NCBI GenBank assembly: GCA_027021185.1
Contig: JALUUU010000065.1
Location: forward strand, 1 to 14,113
Source of the DNA: an archaeon
GTDB lineage: Archaea; Hydrothermarchaeota; Hydrothermarchaeia; Hydrothermarchaeales; JALUUU01
DNA length: 14,113 nt
Direction: 5' to 3'
In this document: positions 1 through 6,635 of the stretch, in pieces
Layout of the letters: each line of letters opens with the position of its first letter
How positions within the stretch are numbered: position 1 is the first letter of the stretch
Notes under the pieces: model-generated
Databases searched by the model: none
Seen by the model: only the letters and a program-made list of their open reading frames with translations
Told to the model about the DNA's origin: nothing
Position numbers and translations under genes: made by a program

Positions 1-82
1 CCTCTTCCTTAATGATCTCCGGTTCCTGGGCAAGACACAGCGACGTGAAAACCAGCAAACCCATGAGGATCAGGTGTCTCAT
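1..82 (-). CDS. Partial gene: N-terminus of a secreted protein of unknown function
   Basis: An open frame starts with ATG at 82-80 and runs off the left edge, so only 27 residues are visible. They look like a Sec signal peptide: a short basic start (MRH), a hydrophobic core (LILMGLLVFTSLCLA) and a likely signal peptidase site after CLA, followed by an acidic, polar mature start (QEPEIIKEE). The Cys at residue 16 is not preceded by a proper lipobox, so a lipoprotein is less likely. No Shine-Dalgarno site lies just upstream. The gene diverges from nep1 across 99 nt. Nothing in the visible part identifies the family. The signal-peptide pattern is seen directly; export is inferred. Confidence 0.6.
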   Translation of the reverse strand, partial: MRHLILMGLLVFTSLCLAQEPEIIKEE

Positions 83-120
83 GGCCCATACAGCCAAAGA
101 TAACGTCTCCCCATCAATTG

Positions 121-133
121 AAGGGAGACCCTT
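121..133. repeat. Short inverted repeat in a divergent intergenic region
   Basis: AAGGG-AGA-CCCTT has perfect 5-bp arms around a 3-nt spacer. It lies between the divergent starts at 82 and 182, about 17 nt before the nep1 TATA-like box. The place suits an operator, but a repeat this short can occur by chance. Confidence 0.2.
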
Positions 134-149
134 TGCCTTTTATTTATTA

Positions 150-157
150 TTTATATC
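150..157 (+). promoter_or_regulatory. TATA-like box for nep1 (leaderless)
   Basis: TTTATATC lies within an A/T-rich run (about 138-160) that stands out from the GC-rich surroundings. Its centre is about 29 nt before the nep1 ATG at 182, the spacing expected when transcription starts at or next to the start codon. No Shine-Dalgarno site precedes that ATG. Confidence 0.5.
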
Positions 158-181
158 TATGCAGCCCACATATCCCCTACC

Positions 182-850
182 ATGCTCCACGTAATACTGG
201 CAGAGGCGGAGATAGAGCTGATACCCCCGGAGCTATGGAACGCCCGGGGAATCGTCTCCTACGCCAAGAAGCGGGGAAAACCCCCGGGCAAGTGCCTCCT
301 CGACTCCAACCTGCATCACTCGACGATGCGGGACCTTCCCCAGCAGGAGCGCCGCGGAAGGCCCGACATAGCCCATATCACCCTGCTCTACCTCCTGGGA
401 TCTGTGGCTAATCACGAGGGCATGCTGAGGGTCTACGTCCATACCCGAAACGACGAAGTGATATATGTGAAACCCGAAACCCGGCTTCCAAGGAACTATA
501 ACCGCTTCGTCGGCCTGATCGAGAAGCTCTATCAGGTCGAGGAGGACTTGTTTCTCATGATGAGAAAGCTCACGGTAGAGGACCTGGTGAGGGAGATAAA
601 GCCGAGCCGCACGCTTCTCATGGACGAAGGCGGAACACTTGTGAGCCCCGGAGGCCTCGCCGATAGGATGAGGGATAACCTGTGCGTGGTTATAGGCGCC
701 TTCCCCCACGGAGGATATAATAAAAGCTATGACTTCGCCGATGAGCGGATCTCCCTATATGAGAAACCCCTTGAAACATGGACCATTGCCTCAAAGATTA
801 CGTGCCTCTATGAGTACACCGTTCTCCGAAAACTCCTGGGAAATGGCTAG
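182..850 (+). CDS. nep1: Nep1 (Emg1) 16S rRNA pseudouridine N1-methyltransferase
   Basis: Nep1 is a SPOUT-class, SAM-dependent enzyme that methylates N1 of a pseudouridine in the small-subunit rRNA decoding region and helps ribosome assembly. At 222 residues it has normal archaeal length. Family features are visible in order: a start of MLHVILAEAEIELIP, the LDSNLHH stretch (40-46), the RNA-contacting RRGRPDIAH (57-65), a central region with ETRLPRNYNRFVGLIEKL, and the C-terminal knot region with IGAFPHGGY (171-179) and YEKPLETWTIASKITCLYE (about 193-211). The start is supported by the family N-terminus and by the TATA-like box 29 nt upstream. It is a single gene, converging on amrS with a 4-nt overlap of stop codons. 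Confidence 0.93.
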   Translation: MLHVILAEAEIELIPPELWNARGIVSYAKKRGKPPGKCLLDSNLHHSTMRDLPQQERRGRPDIAHITLLYLLGSVANHEGMLRVYVHTRNDEVIYVKPETRLPRNYNRFVGLIEKLYQVEEDLFLMMRKLTVEDLVREIKPSRTLLMDEGGTLVSPGGLADRMRDNLCVVIGAFPHGGYNKSYDFADERISLYEKPLETWTIASKITCLYEYTVLRKLLGNG

Positions 851-1860
851 GCAACCAGGGGTATCTCCGCCCCGCAAAACGGGCATTTCTTTTCATGGGT
901 CACCTTGTACCGCTTGAGTCTGTATCCCTCCCGCTCGATTAACAGCTTCCCGCATCCGTGACAGTAGGTGTTCTCGTATCGATGCCCAGGGAGGTTGCCT
1001 ACGTATGGATACTGCACCCCCATCTCCCTGGCCGTGGTGTAGGCCTTCTCCAGCACAGAGACCTGGGTAGGGGATGCCGTGAACCTGTAGGCCGGGAAGT
1101 ACCTGGTAAAGTGGAGCGGCACCCATGGGCCCAGTCTCTCAAGATGCTCCACAACGAGGCCCCTTATCTGCTCCGGGGAGTCGTTCACCCCCGTTACTAT
1201 GAGATTCACCATTTCCACGTGAAGACCCATGTCCCTGGCTTTCTCGGCGTTTCTCCAGACAACCCCTGCATCCAGGCCCCCGAGGTGCTTTTTATACACC
1301 TCGGCGTCTCCTTTGATGTCTATCTTTATGGCGTCCATCCCCGCCTCCCCCAGCTTTTCCAGGGCCTTTTCCGTCATGTATCCGTTAGAAACCGCGCATG
1401 AGTAAAGCCCCTTTTCTCTGGCTAGTTTGAAGACATCGAGGAGGTACTCGAAGAGCAGTGCGGGCTCCTGGAAGCTGGCGCATACGCCCCTGTCACCGCC
1501 CCTGATAGCGGCCTCCACCATGCTGCCGGGGGACACGTAGTTCGCCCTCGCGGGCTCAGCCGCCCGGCGGGACAGATGCCAGTTTTGACACCAGGGACAA
1601 GCCATGTTGCATCCCCAAGTGGAGAAGGTCATGGCAGAGCTTCCGGGATAAAAGTGGAAAAAAGGCTTTATCTCTATGGGCCTCGACTCCATGGCCGAGA
1701 TGTCGCCGTACACCAGGGTGTAGAGCTTCCCGTCCCTGTTGGCTCTGGTCCTGCAATAGCCCCTTTTCCCTGGAGGTATTCTGCACCGCCTCTCACAGAC
1801 CAGGCATTCCAGTAAGCCGTTACGGGGCCGGTATAGACTGGCCTCCCTCAGGGTCTCCAT
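847..1860 (-). CDS. amrS: AmmeMemoRadiSam-system radical SAM enzyme (AmrS)
   Basis: This is a 337-residue radical SAM protein. The cluster-binding CxxxCxxC is at C84, C88 and C91 (TWGCNMACPWCQNWHLS). The N-terminus has a zinc-like Cys set (C19, C22, C26, C36) followed by NRDGKLYTLVYG and the family segment PIEIKPFFHFYPGS (about 61-74). The C-terminus has NLPGHRYENTYC and a rubredoxin-like four-Cys knuckle (C300, C303, C326, C329). This layout matches AmrS, usually encoded with Memo and AMMECR1; neither partner is in the window. The family was long annotated as pyruvate formate-lyase activase, and its natural substrate is not settled. The gene diverges from acyP across 39 nt and converges on nep1. 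Confidence 0.87.
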   Translation of the reverse strand: METLREASLYRPRNGLLECLVCERRCRIPPGKRGYCRTRANRDGKLYTLVYGDISAMESRPIEIKPFFHFYPGSSAMTFSTWGCNMACPWCQNWHLSRRAAEPARANYVSPGSMVEAAIRGGDRGVCASFQEPALLFEYLLDVFKLAREKGLYSCAVSNGYMTEKALEKLGEAGMDAIKIDIKGDAEVYKKHLGGLDAGVVWRNAEKARDMGLHVEMVNLIVTGVNDSPEQIRGLVVEHLERLGPWVPLHFTRYFPAYRFTASPTQVSVLEKAYTTAREMGVQYPYVGNLPGHRYENTYCHGCGKLLIEREGYRLKRYKVTHEKKCPFCGAEIPLVA

Positions 1861-1862
1861 GG

Positions 1863-1872
1863 ATAAATATTA
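1863..1872 (+). promoter_or_regulatory. TATA-like box for acylphosphatase gene
   Basis: ATAAATATTA is centred about 32 nt before the ATG at 1900. It predicts a transcript start near 1894 and a leader of only a few nt. This supports ATG 1900 over ATG 1885, which would be only about 17 nt from the box. Confidence 0.4.
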
Positions 1873-1888
1873 TCTAAAGGGAGCATGA

Positions 1889-1896
1889 TTAATAAA
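1889..1896 (-). promoter_or_regulatory. TATA-like box for amrS
   Basis: On the minus strand this reads TTTATTAA, centred about 32 nt upstream of the amrS ATG (1860-1858). It predicts a transcript start near 1866 with a very short leader. It sits where the opposing acyP transcript is predicted to start. Confidence 0.4.
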
Positions 1897-1899
1897 TCC

Positions 1900-2178
1900 A
1901 TGGCCACAGCTAGGGCGCACGTCTTCATCTCTGGGAGGGTTCAAGGGGTCTTCTTCAGGGCATATACCCGGGACAAGGCCCTGGAACTGGGTCTGAGGGG
2001 ATGGGTACGCAACATGCCGGACGGCCGGGTGGAGGCGGTTTTTGAGGGGGATAGAGGCAGGATAGAGGAGATGCTGAAGTGGTGCAACGAGGGCTCCCCC
2101 TACGCGAGGGTGGAGGACGTCGAGGTCCATTGGGAAGAACCCAGATCGGACATGCGTTCCTTTGAAATCAGGTACTGA
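1900..2178 (+). CDS. acyP: Acylphosphatase
   Basis: Acylphosphatase is a small cytosolic enzyme that hydrolyses the carboxyl-phosphate bond of acyl phosphates such as acetyl phosphate or carbamoyl phosphate. The 92-residue product has the full family signature: GRVQGVFFRAYT (12-23) with the catalytic, phosphate-binding Arg at 20, and GWVRNMPDGRVEAVFEG (34-50) with the catalytic Asn at 38. The end, RSFEIRY, is typical. An in-frame ATG at 1885 would add five residues (MINKS). I prefer 1900 because it gives the usual family start and length and fits the TATA-like box better. The gene appears monocistronic, with 156 nt before the next start. Confidence 0.93.
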   Translation: MATARAHVFISGRVQGVFFRAYTRDKALELGLRGWVRNMPDGRVEAVFEGDRGRIEEMLKWCNEGSPYARVEDVEVHWEEPRSDMRSFEIRY

Positions 2179-2260
2179 GGGACGCCCTTCAGGAAAGGAA
2201 TGATTCCCCAGCGAGGCACCGCGGAGCCGGCTAGGAGCTGAGAAATCACTTCACAGCTAC

Positions 2261-2274
2261 ACATTTTAAGATGT
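2261..2274. promoter_or_regulatory. Near-palindrome upstream of the ACT-hom promoter, possible operator
   Basis: ACATTTTAAGATGT matches its own reverse complement except at one symmetric pair of positions (arms ACAT/ATGT with a TTAA-like core). It lies about 28 nt before the TATA-like box of the ACT-hom unit, where an archaeal activator or repressor could bind. No second copy was found to support it. Confidence 0.22.
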
Positions 2275-2301
2275 CCGTCAAGGGGTTGGGGTAGGCAAAT
2301 A

Positions 2302-2309
2302 ATTAAATA
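2302..2309 (+). promoter_or_regulatory. TATA-like box for the ACT-hom operon
   Basis: ATTAAATA, inside the A/T-rich run 2297-2310, is centred about 29 nt before the ATG at 2335. No Shine-Dalgarno site precedes that ATG, so a leaderless transcript is likely. Confidence 0.5.
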
Positions 2310-2334
2310 TGGCCGCCTCAATTCTCTACCGGCT

Positions 2335-2844
2335 ATGAAGATAAGTCTGGATGTGGTTCTCAAGGATATCCCTGGGCAGCTCGTCAAAGCCCTGGAGCCC
2401 ATATCAAGCTACGGAGGCAACATAATCAGCATAGTCCACCTCAGGGAAGAGGTCACCGGCGGCAGGGTCCCCGTCCACGTCACCTTCGAGGTGGAGCCCC
2501 CGAGGCTTGAGAAAATCCTGAGAGAGCTGGAGGACAGGGATATATGGGTGTCCAAGGTCGGCGAGGTCAGGAAAAAGGAGAAGCTGAAAGTCCTTCTCAT
2601 CGGGCATATAGTGGACACAGACGCCAGGGACACCATAGACAGGATAAACGATATAAAGGGCGCCATGGTCGCGGACCTCGCCCTGGCCATGCCTCATCCT
2701 GAGAAGGAGTCCTCGGCGAGGATGGATATCGAGGTCTCCGGGGATGACGTGGCAGAGAAGGTCATAGAGCGCCTGGAGGAGATAGCCAGGGAGAAGAACC
2801 TCATAGTTATAAAGTCCCTATCGAAGAACAGCTCCGGCATATAG
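2335..2844 (+). CDS. ACT-domain protein, predicted allosteric regulator of homoserine dehydrogenase
   Basis: The 169-residue product has two ACT-like halves and no catalytic domain. The first (about 1-75) begins MKISLDVVLKDIPGQLVKAL and continues with the ACT pattern YGGNIISIVH and a later VHVTFEVE strand. The second (about 83-163) starts KVLLIGHIVDTDARDTIDRI. It resembles the archaeal family of free-standing ACT proteins encoded next to hom (COG2061-like), thought to bind an amino acid end product such as threonine and control the dehydrogenase in trans. The hom gene follows after 11 nt and encodes an enzyme with no fused ACT domain, which fits this role. The ligand and the contact with Hom are inferred. 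Confidence 0.82.
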   Translation: MKISLDVVLKDIPGQLVKALEPISSYGGNIISIVHLREEVTGGRVPVHVTFEVEPPRLEKILRELEDRDIWVSKVGEVRKKEKLKVLLIGHIVDTDARDTIDRINDIKGAMVADLALAMPHPEKESSARMDIEVSGDDVAEKVIERLEEIAREKNLIVIKSLSKNSSGI

Positions 2845-2855
2845 GGTGTGTAGAG

Positions 2856-3866
2856 ATGCGAGTTCAGCTCATAGGCTTCGGAAACATCGGCCAGGGACTG
2901 GCCAGGGTGCTGCTGGAAAAAGAGAAGTATCTGGAAAAAAGGCACGGCTTAAAGCTTAGAGTTGTCTCCATCTCGGATATCAGCGGCACAGTGGTTGACG
3001 AGGAGGGCGTTGATCTTAAGCGGGCCCTCGAGGTCGTGGAGCGGGAGAAAAAGATCATTGGCTATCCCGGGGAGGAGATGAGCGGCCTGGAGGCGATAAA
3101 AACCGTGGACGCGGAGGTGGTTATAGAGGTCACCCCATCCAATATAAAAACGGGGGAGCCTGGGCTGAGCCATATGCTGGCTGCTATGAAGCGGGGGAAG
3201 CACGTGGTGACCTCCAACAAGGGGCCCCTCGCCCTCGAGTTCAAGAAGCTCAAGGAAACAGCGGAGAAGAAAGGAGTGGCCTTCAGATTCGAGGCCTCGG
3301 TCGGCGGCGCCATGCCCCTGGTTAACCTGGCGACAGAGATGCTGTCCGGGGACGAGATATACGCCATCGAGGGGATCCTCAACGGAACAACCAACTACAT
3401 CCTAAGCAGGATGACCAAGGAGGAAAGCCCCCTGGAGCTCGTTCTACGAGAAGCCCAGGAGCTCGGCATAGCCGAGACCGATCCGAGCTACGACATCGAC
3501 GGCGTGGACACCGCGAGCAAACTCGTTATCCTGGCGAACGCCATAATGGGCGTCGACGCAAGCTACAGAGACGTCAAGATCCAGGGCATAAGGAAGATAA
3601 CCCCTGAGGCCATCAAGCTCGCCAAGGAGGATGGCTACGTAATAAAGCTCGTAGGCGAGGTGAAGAACAGCCACCTGGAGGTCGCCCCCCGGCTGGTTCC
3701 CGTAAACCACCCCCTAAACGTGGACGGCGTCCTGAACGTGGCTCTCCTGAGGGCGGACATAGCCGGGGACATCACCATCGTCGGCAAGGGAGCCGGAGCC
3801 AGGGAGACGAACAGCGCCATCCTGAGCGACGTCATCAGCATATGGAAAAACGGGGCCTGCCTCTGA
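2856..3866 (+). CDS. hom: Homoserine dehydrogenase
   Basis: Hom reduces aspartate 4-semialdehyde to homoserine with NAD(P)H, the branch point to threonine and methionine. The 336-residue protein has the nucleotide-binding GFGNIGQG (7-14), VVTSNKGPLA (117-126) with a conserved Lys at 122, the substrate-domain EASVGGAMPLVNLA (146-159), LNGTTNYILS (175-184), and DPSYDIDGVDTASKLVILAN (209-228) with the catalytic-type Lys at 222. It is a short form ending after the catalytic domain; the regulatory ACT part is encoded just upstream. A weak GGTG site lies before the ATG. The T-rich stretch after the stop may end the transcript or serve the next gene's promoter. Confidence 0.94.
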   Translation: MRVQLIGFGNIGQGLARVLLEKEKYLEKRHGLKLRVVSISDISGTVVDEEGVDLKRALEVVEREKKIIGYPGEEMSGLEAIKTVDAEVVIEVTPSNIKTGEPGLSHMLAAMKRGKHVVTSNKGPLALEFKKLKETAEKKGVAFRFEASVGGAMPLVNLATEMLSGDEIYAIEGILNGTTNYILSRMTKEESPLELVLREAQELGIAETDPSYDIDGVDTASKLVILANAIMGVDASYRDVKIQGIRKITPEAIKLAKEDGYVIKLVGEVKNSHLEVAPRLVPVNHPLNVDGVLNVALLRADIAGDITIVGKGAGARETNSAILSDVISIWKNGACL

Positions 3867-3884
3867 TTTAATTTTATTTTTCTA
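3867..3884 (+). terminator. T-rich archaeal terminator after hom, overlapping the next promoter
   Basis: TTTAATTTTATTTTTCT immediately follows the hom TGA. U-rich runs without a hairpin end transcription in many archaea. The part at 3873-3880 (TTTTATTT) is also centred about 34 nt before the ATG at 3911 and could be the TATA box of that gene, so the element may serve both roles or only one. Confidence 0.35.
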
Positions 3885-3910
3885 ACGTCAGTTTTCTATC
3901 AGCGGCTGCT

Positions 3911-5098
3911 ATGAAGTACATCGTCATCGTGGGCGACGGGATGGCCGATTACCCCTTGGAGGAGCTCGGGGACAAGACCCCTCTCCAGGCAGCCGATACG
4001 CCTAACATGGACGAGATCGCGGCTAAGGGGGCCAGCGGGCTCTTCAAGACGATCCCTGACAACATGGGGGCCGGCTCAGACATAGCCAACCTGTCCATAA
4101 TGGGGTATCATCCCAGGAAGTACTACACCGGCCGCGGACCCCTGGAAGCCGCCAGCATGGGGGTGGACGTGGGGGAAAACGACCTGGTTTTCCGGTGCAA
4201 CATAATAACGGAGGAGAACGGGCGGATAAAGGACTACTCCGCCGGGCATATAAGCAGCTCAGAGGCTGAGGAGCTCCTCAGAGCCGCCGCTGAAGCCTTC
4301 TCGGATGTGGGGGAGTTCTATCCCGGGATCAGCTATAGGCATGTTTTCATACTGCGGGACAGCTCCAACCAGCTCGTCTCCACACCTCCCCACGACGCCC
4401 TCGACGGGGAGATAACCAAGCATCTCCTAAAGCCGGAGAACAGTCCCTTGGCGGCCAAGCTCAACGAGATGATGCTCAGGTCCCGGGAGGTATTATCAAA
4501 TCATCCCGTCAACCTTAGAAGGATAAAGGAGGGGAAAAACCCTGGAAACATGCTGTGGCTATGGGGCCAGGGAACAAGGCCTAAAATGGAGCCCCTGCAG
4601 GAGAAGTACGGCATAAGGGGGGCTGTTGTCTCCGCCGTGGACGTTATTAAGGGGCTGGGACGATACACCGGGATGGAGATCCTTGAGGTCGAGGGCGCCA
4701 CGGGTTACTACGACACCAACTATGAGGGCAAGGCACGGGCCGCCCTGGACGCGTTGAGGGACAAGGACTATGTATACGTCCATGTCGAGGCCATCGACGA
4801 GGCCTCTCACGCCGGAGACGTGGAGATGAAGATAAAGGCCCTTGAGGATTTTGACCGCAGACTGGTGGGGGAAATCCTCGACGGGCTGCCGGGGCTGGAC
4901 GACGGCGTGGCCATAGGTCTGCTGCCCGACCACGCCACGCCCATATCGGTGCGGACCCACGTTAAGGATGCCGTTCCCTTCGTCATAATGGGCGGGAAAA
5001 AAGACGACACCCAACGTTTCGACGAGGCCTCGGCGAGGAAAGGGCTCTACGGCCTGCTGAAGGGGGAGGAGTTCATGAGAAGCCTCCTCGCCCCCTAG
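3911..5098 (+). CDS. apgM: Cofactor-independent phosphoglycerate mutase family (ApgM-like); possible homoserine kinase
   Basis: The 395-residue product belongs to the alkaline phosphatase superfamily branch of archaeal ApgM enzymes, which interconvert 3- and 2-phosphoglycerate. Visible features are VGDGMAD (7-13) with a metal ligand Asp, GAGSDIANLSIMGY (53-66) with the likely nucleophilic Ser at 56, the GRGPLEAASMGV stretch (74-85), DEASHAGD (296-303) and the metal-binding PDHATP (339-344). Several segments, notably NPGNMLWLWGQGTRP (210-224), IKDYSAGHIS (106-115) and ATGYYDTNYEGKA (263-275), match my memory of the ApgM subgroup encoded beside hom and thrC and proposed to be homoserine kinase (TIGR02535-like). 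The position right after ACT-hom, and no GHMP-type thrB in view, agree with that. Family is sure; reaction is open. Its TAG lies one base from the ppcA stop. Confidence 0.85.
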   Translation: MKYIVIVGDGMADYPLEELGDKTPLQAADTPNMDEIAAKGASGLFKTIPDNMGAGSDIANLSIMGYHPRKYYTGRGPLEAASMGVDVGENDLVFRCNIITEENGRIKDYSAGHISSSEAEELLRAAAEAFSDVGEFYPGISYRHVFILRDSSNQLVSTPPHDALDGEITKHLLKPENSPLAAKLNEMMLRSREVLSNHPVNLRRIKEGKNPGNMLWLWGQGTRPKMEPLQEKYGIRGAVVSAVDVIKGLGRYTGMEILEVEGATGYYDTNYEGKARAALDALRDKDYVYVHVEAIDEASHAGDVEMKIKALEDFDRRLVGEILDGLPGLDDGVAIGLLPDHATPISVRTHVKDAVPFVIMGGKKDDTQRFDEASARKGLYGLLKGEEFMRSLLAP

Positions 5099-5099
5099 C

Positions 5100-6569
5100 C
5101 TAGCCCAGGAAACGTCTTATCCAGGCGGCGTGAAGGATTTTCTCCTCCAGCATGGGGATGTCCCCTCTGCCCAGGGCGGAGATAACCTCCTTGACCGCCT
5201 CCCCATGGGCCCTGTCCACCTCTCCCCCGAATCTCTCAACGACGGCCCTGATCTTTTCCGCGAGATTCTCCGGGATAAGCCTGAGCCCGTCCTCGCTGAA
5301 GTACCTCAGAGCATCCCTCATATCCTCCCTGAATCCCCTGTACGTGTCTGATAGAAAGTCCAGGTCCCTCTCTTTCAGTGAGCTCACCCCGAGGACCTCC
5401 GGGGGGATGCCCACAGAGTACAGGGCCGCGCAGAAGGTTATCGCCCTGGGCAGCTTTATTCCCCTGTGTCTCCGGGGATAGCCGAAGAGTCCTATGTGAA
5501 GCTTCCTCGCCCTTCGCCGGGGGATCTGCCTGGAGAGCCTGTCCACCAATGGTGCCAGGAGGGCGACCTCTCTGGAGTACTCCGCTGAGAACCGCTCAAT
5601 GATGTCCAGGGCCCTGTCCTCCTCAATGGCCAATGCCCTGCTCCTCCTCGCTTTCTTAATCCTATCCACCGCCTCAAGGACCTCGTCCTGGGGGTAATCG
5701 TATTTGAAGGCGGATTGAAGGGTGAAGGTCTGCACGCTGGGATATCCCCTGAGGCAGGCCTCAACCCCCGCCGGGTAGAAGTTGCCTCTGAAGGGCGCTG
5801 AGCCGACGCCTATGATTGGATACAGCTCCACCCCCACGTCTTCCTGCGCCTTCTCAAGTCTCTGGAGGGCGATCTTGTTAAGCAGGACCGCGCTCACCAT
5901 GCCGTAGTTCAGGGCAGGGTCGCTTCTTGCCAGGAATATCCTCTGATACTCCAGGTCCTTATCCCTGAGGTAGTTCGTGATTATCTCGGCCGCCCCCAGG
6001 ATGCTGTTCTTGTCCTCAAGGAGGGGGATCACGTTTATCTCCTCGGGCCTGAACTCCCCTATCCAGTCCGCAATTGTTATGTCCCCGGGGGATATCTTCT
6101 CGTACTGCTTTCCAGCCACGAAGTCCCTGTAGAAGGAGTACACCCTGTTCAATGCCTCGTGGGATGAGGTCATGGGGAGGATCACCTCGAAGATGGGGCA
6201 TACGTCTCTCCCGTAGAACAGCTTAGCCGCGTCGAAGCTGCGGGGAATGCTCTCCAGGGTCTCTAGGAGGATCTTCGCCTCTGCTTTTTCCACCTCCGGG
6301 TTAGGGACCCGCAGGGTAACGAAGACTTCCTCCCCCAGCACGTGCTCCCTGAAGTAGTACTCATATTTGGTGAGAAGCTTTTTAACGACGAAGGCGTCAA
6401 CCTCTTTGCCCTCGCAGTCCCACATCTGCTCCTCACAGCCCAGGGCAGAGAAAACATAGTACGCCTCCTTTATTTCGTCCTCACCAGCCAAGACCCCTTC
6501 CCCGGCGAAGAAGGGGGTGGCAACGTTGTCAGGATGCTGGGTGGACATGCACCTCGGAACCTTAGCCAT
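5100..6569 (-). CDS. ppcA: Archaeal-type phosphoenolpyruvate carboxylase
   Basis: This enzyme adds bicarbonate to PEP to form oxaloacetate, feeding aspartate synthesis and the partial TCA cycle. At 489 residues it is the short archaeal type, about half the bacterial form. The N-terminus has the signature MSTQHPDN (8-15), followed by ALGCEEQMWDCEGKEVD (42-58). The central and C-terminal parts have ARSDPALNYGM (214-224), GVGSAPFRGN (254-263) and QSAFKYDYP (285-293), all typical of archaeal-type PEPC. The ATG at 6569 gives the family start and lies about 31 nt after a TATA-like box. The short 66-nt gap to trm112 and the separate promoter suggest its own transcript. Confidence 0.94.
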   Translation of the reverse strand: MAKVPRCMSTQHPDNVATPFFAGEGVLAGEDEIKEAYYVFSALGCEEQMWDCEGKEVDAFVVKKLLTKYEYYFREHVLGEEVFVTLRVPNPEVEKAEAKILLETLESIPRSFDAAKLFYGRDVCPIFEVILPMTSSHEALNRVYSFYRDFVAGKQYEKISPGDITIADWIGEFRPEEINVIPLLEDKNSILGAAEIITNYLRDKDLEYQRIFLARSDPALNYGMVSAVLLNKIALQRLEKAQEDVGVELYPIIGVGSAPFRGNFYPAGVEACLRGYPSVQTFTLQSAFKYDYPQDEVLEAVDRIKKARRSRALAIEEDRALDIIERFSAEYSREVALLAPLVDRLSRQIPRRRARKLHIGLFGYPRRHRGIKLPRAITFCAALYSVGIPPEVLGVSSLKERDLDFLSDTYRGFREDMRDALRYFSEDGLRLIPENLAEKIRAVVERFGGEVDRAHGEAVKEVISALGRGDIPMLEEKILHAAWIRRFLG

Positions 6570-6596
6570 GGCTAACTATCCCCTGAGTAAGCAGAA

Positions 6597-6604
6597 AAAT
6601 ATAA
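6597..6604 (-). promoter_or_regulatory. TATA-like box for ppcA
   Basis: On the minus strand this reads TTATATTT, followed directly by a short T run (ATTTTTCT). It is centred about 31 nt before the ppcA ATG, which lacks a Shine-Dalgarno site. The T run also follows the trm112-like stop (about 35 nt after it) and may help terminate that transcript. Confidence 0.45.
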
Positions 6605-6635
6605 GCTAATTCATGAGCCGCTGATTGCACATTAA

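Larger units (their letters stand above)
2179..2334. other. Intergenic region between acyP and the ACT regulator gene
   Basis: This 156-nt region holds no ORF. It contains a perfect 5-bp inverted repeat, GGAAT-G-ATTCC (2197-2207), a GC-rich segment with short self-complementary stretches (about 2206-2240), a near-palindrome at 2261-2274, and the promoter of the next gene. I could not fit the GC-rich part to a tRNA, C/D-box or H/ACA RNA. Confidence 0.4.

Noticed and set aside
233..709. 158-residue minus-strand open frame
   Set aside because: It is antisense to nep1, which is full length and conserved.
1885..1899. Upstream ATG of acylphosphatase adding MINKS
   Set aside because: It lies only about 17 nt from the TATA-like box and extends beyond the usual family N-terminus.
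2197..2257. Possible C/D-box or H/ACA small RNA in the acyP-ACT gap
   Set aside because: Only degenerate C- and D-like boxes were found on either strand, without a second box pair or a sound hairpin before an ACA.
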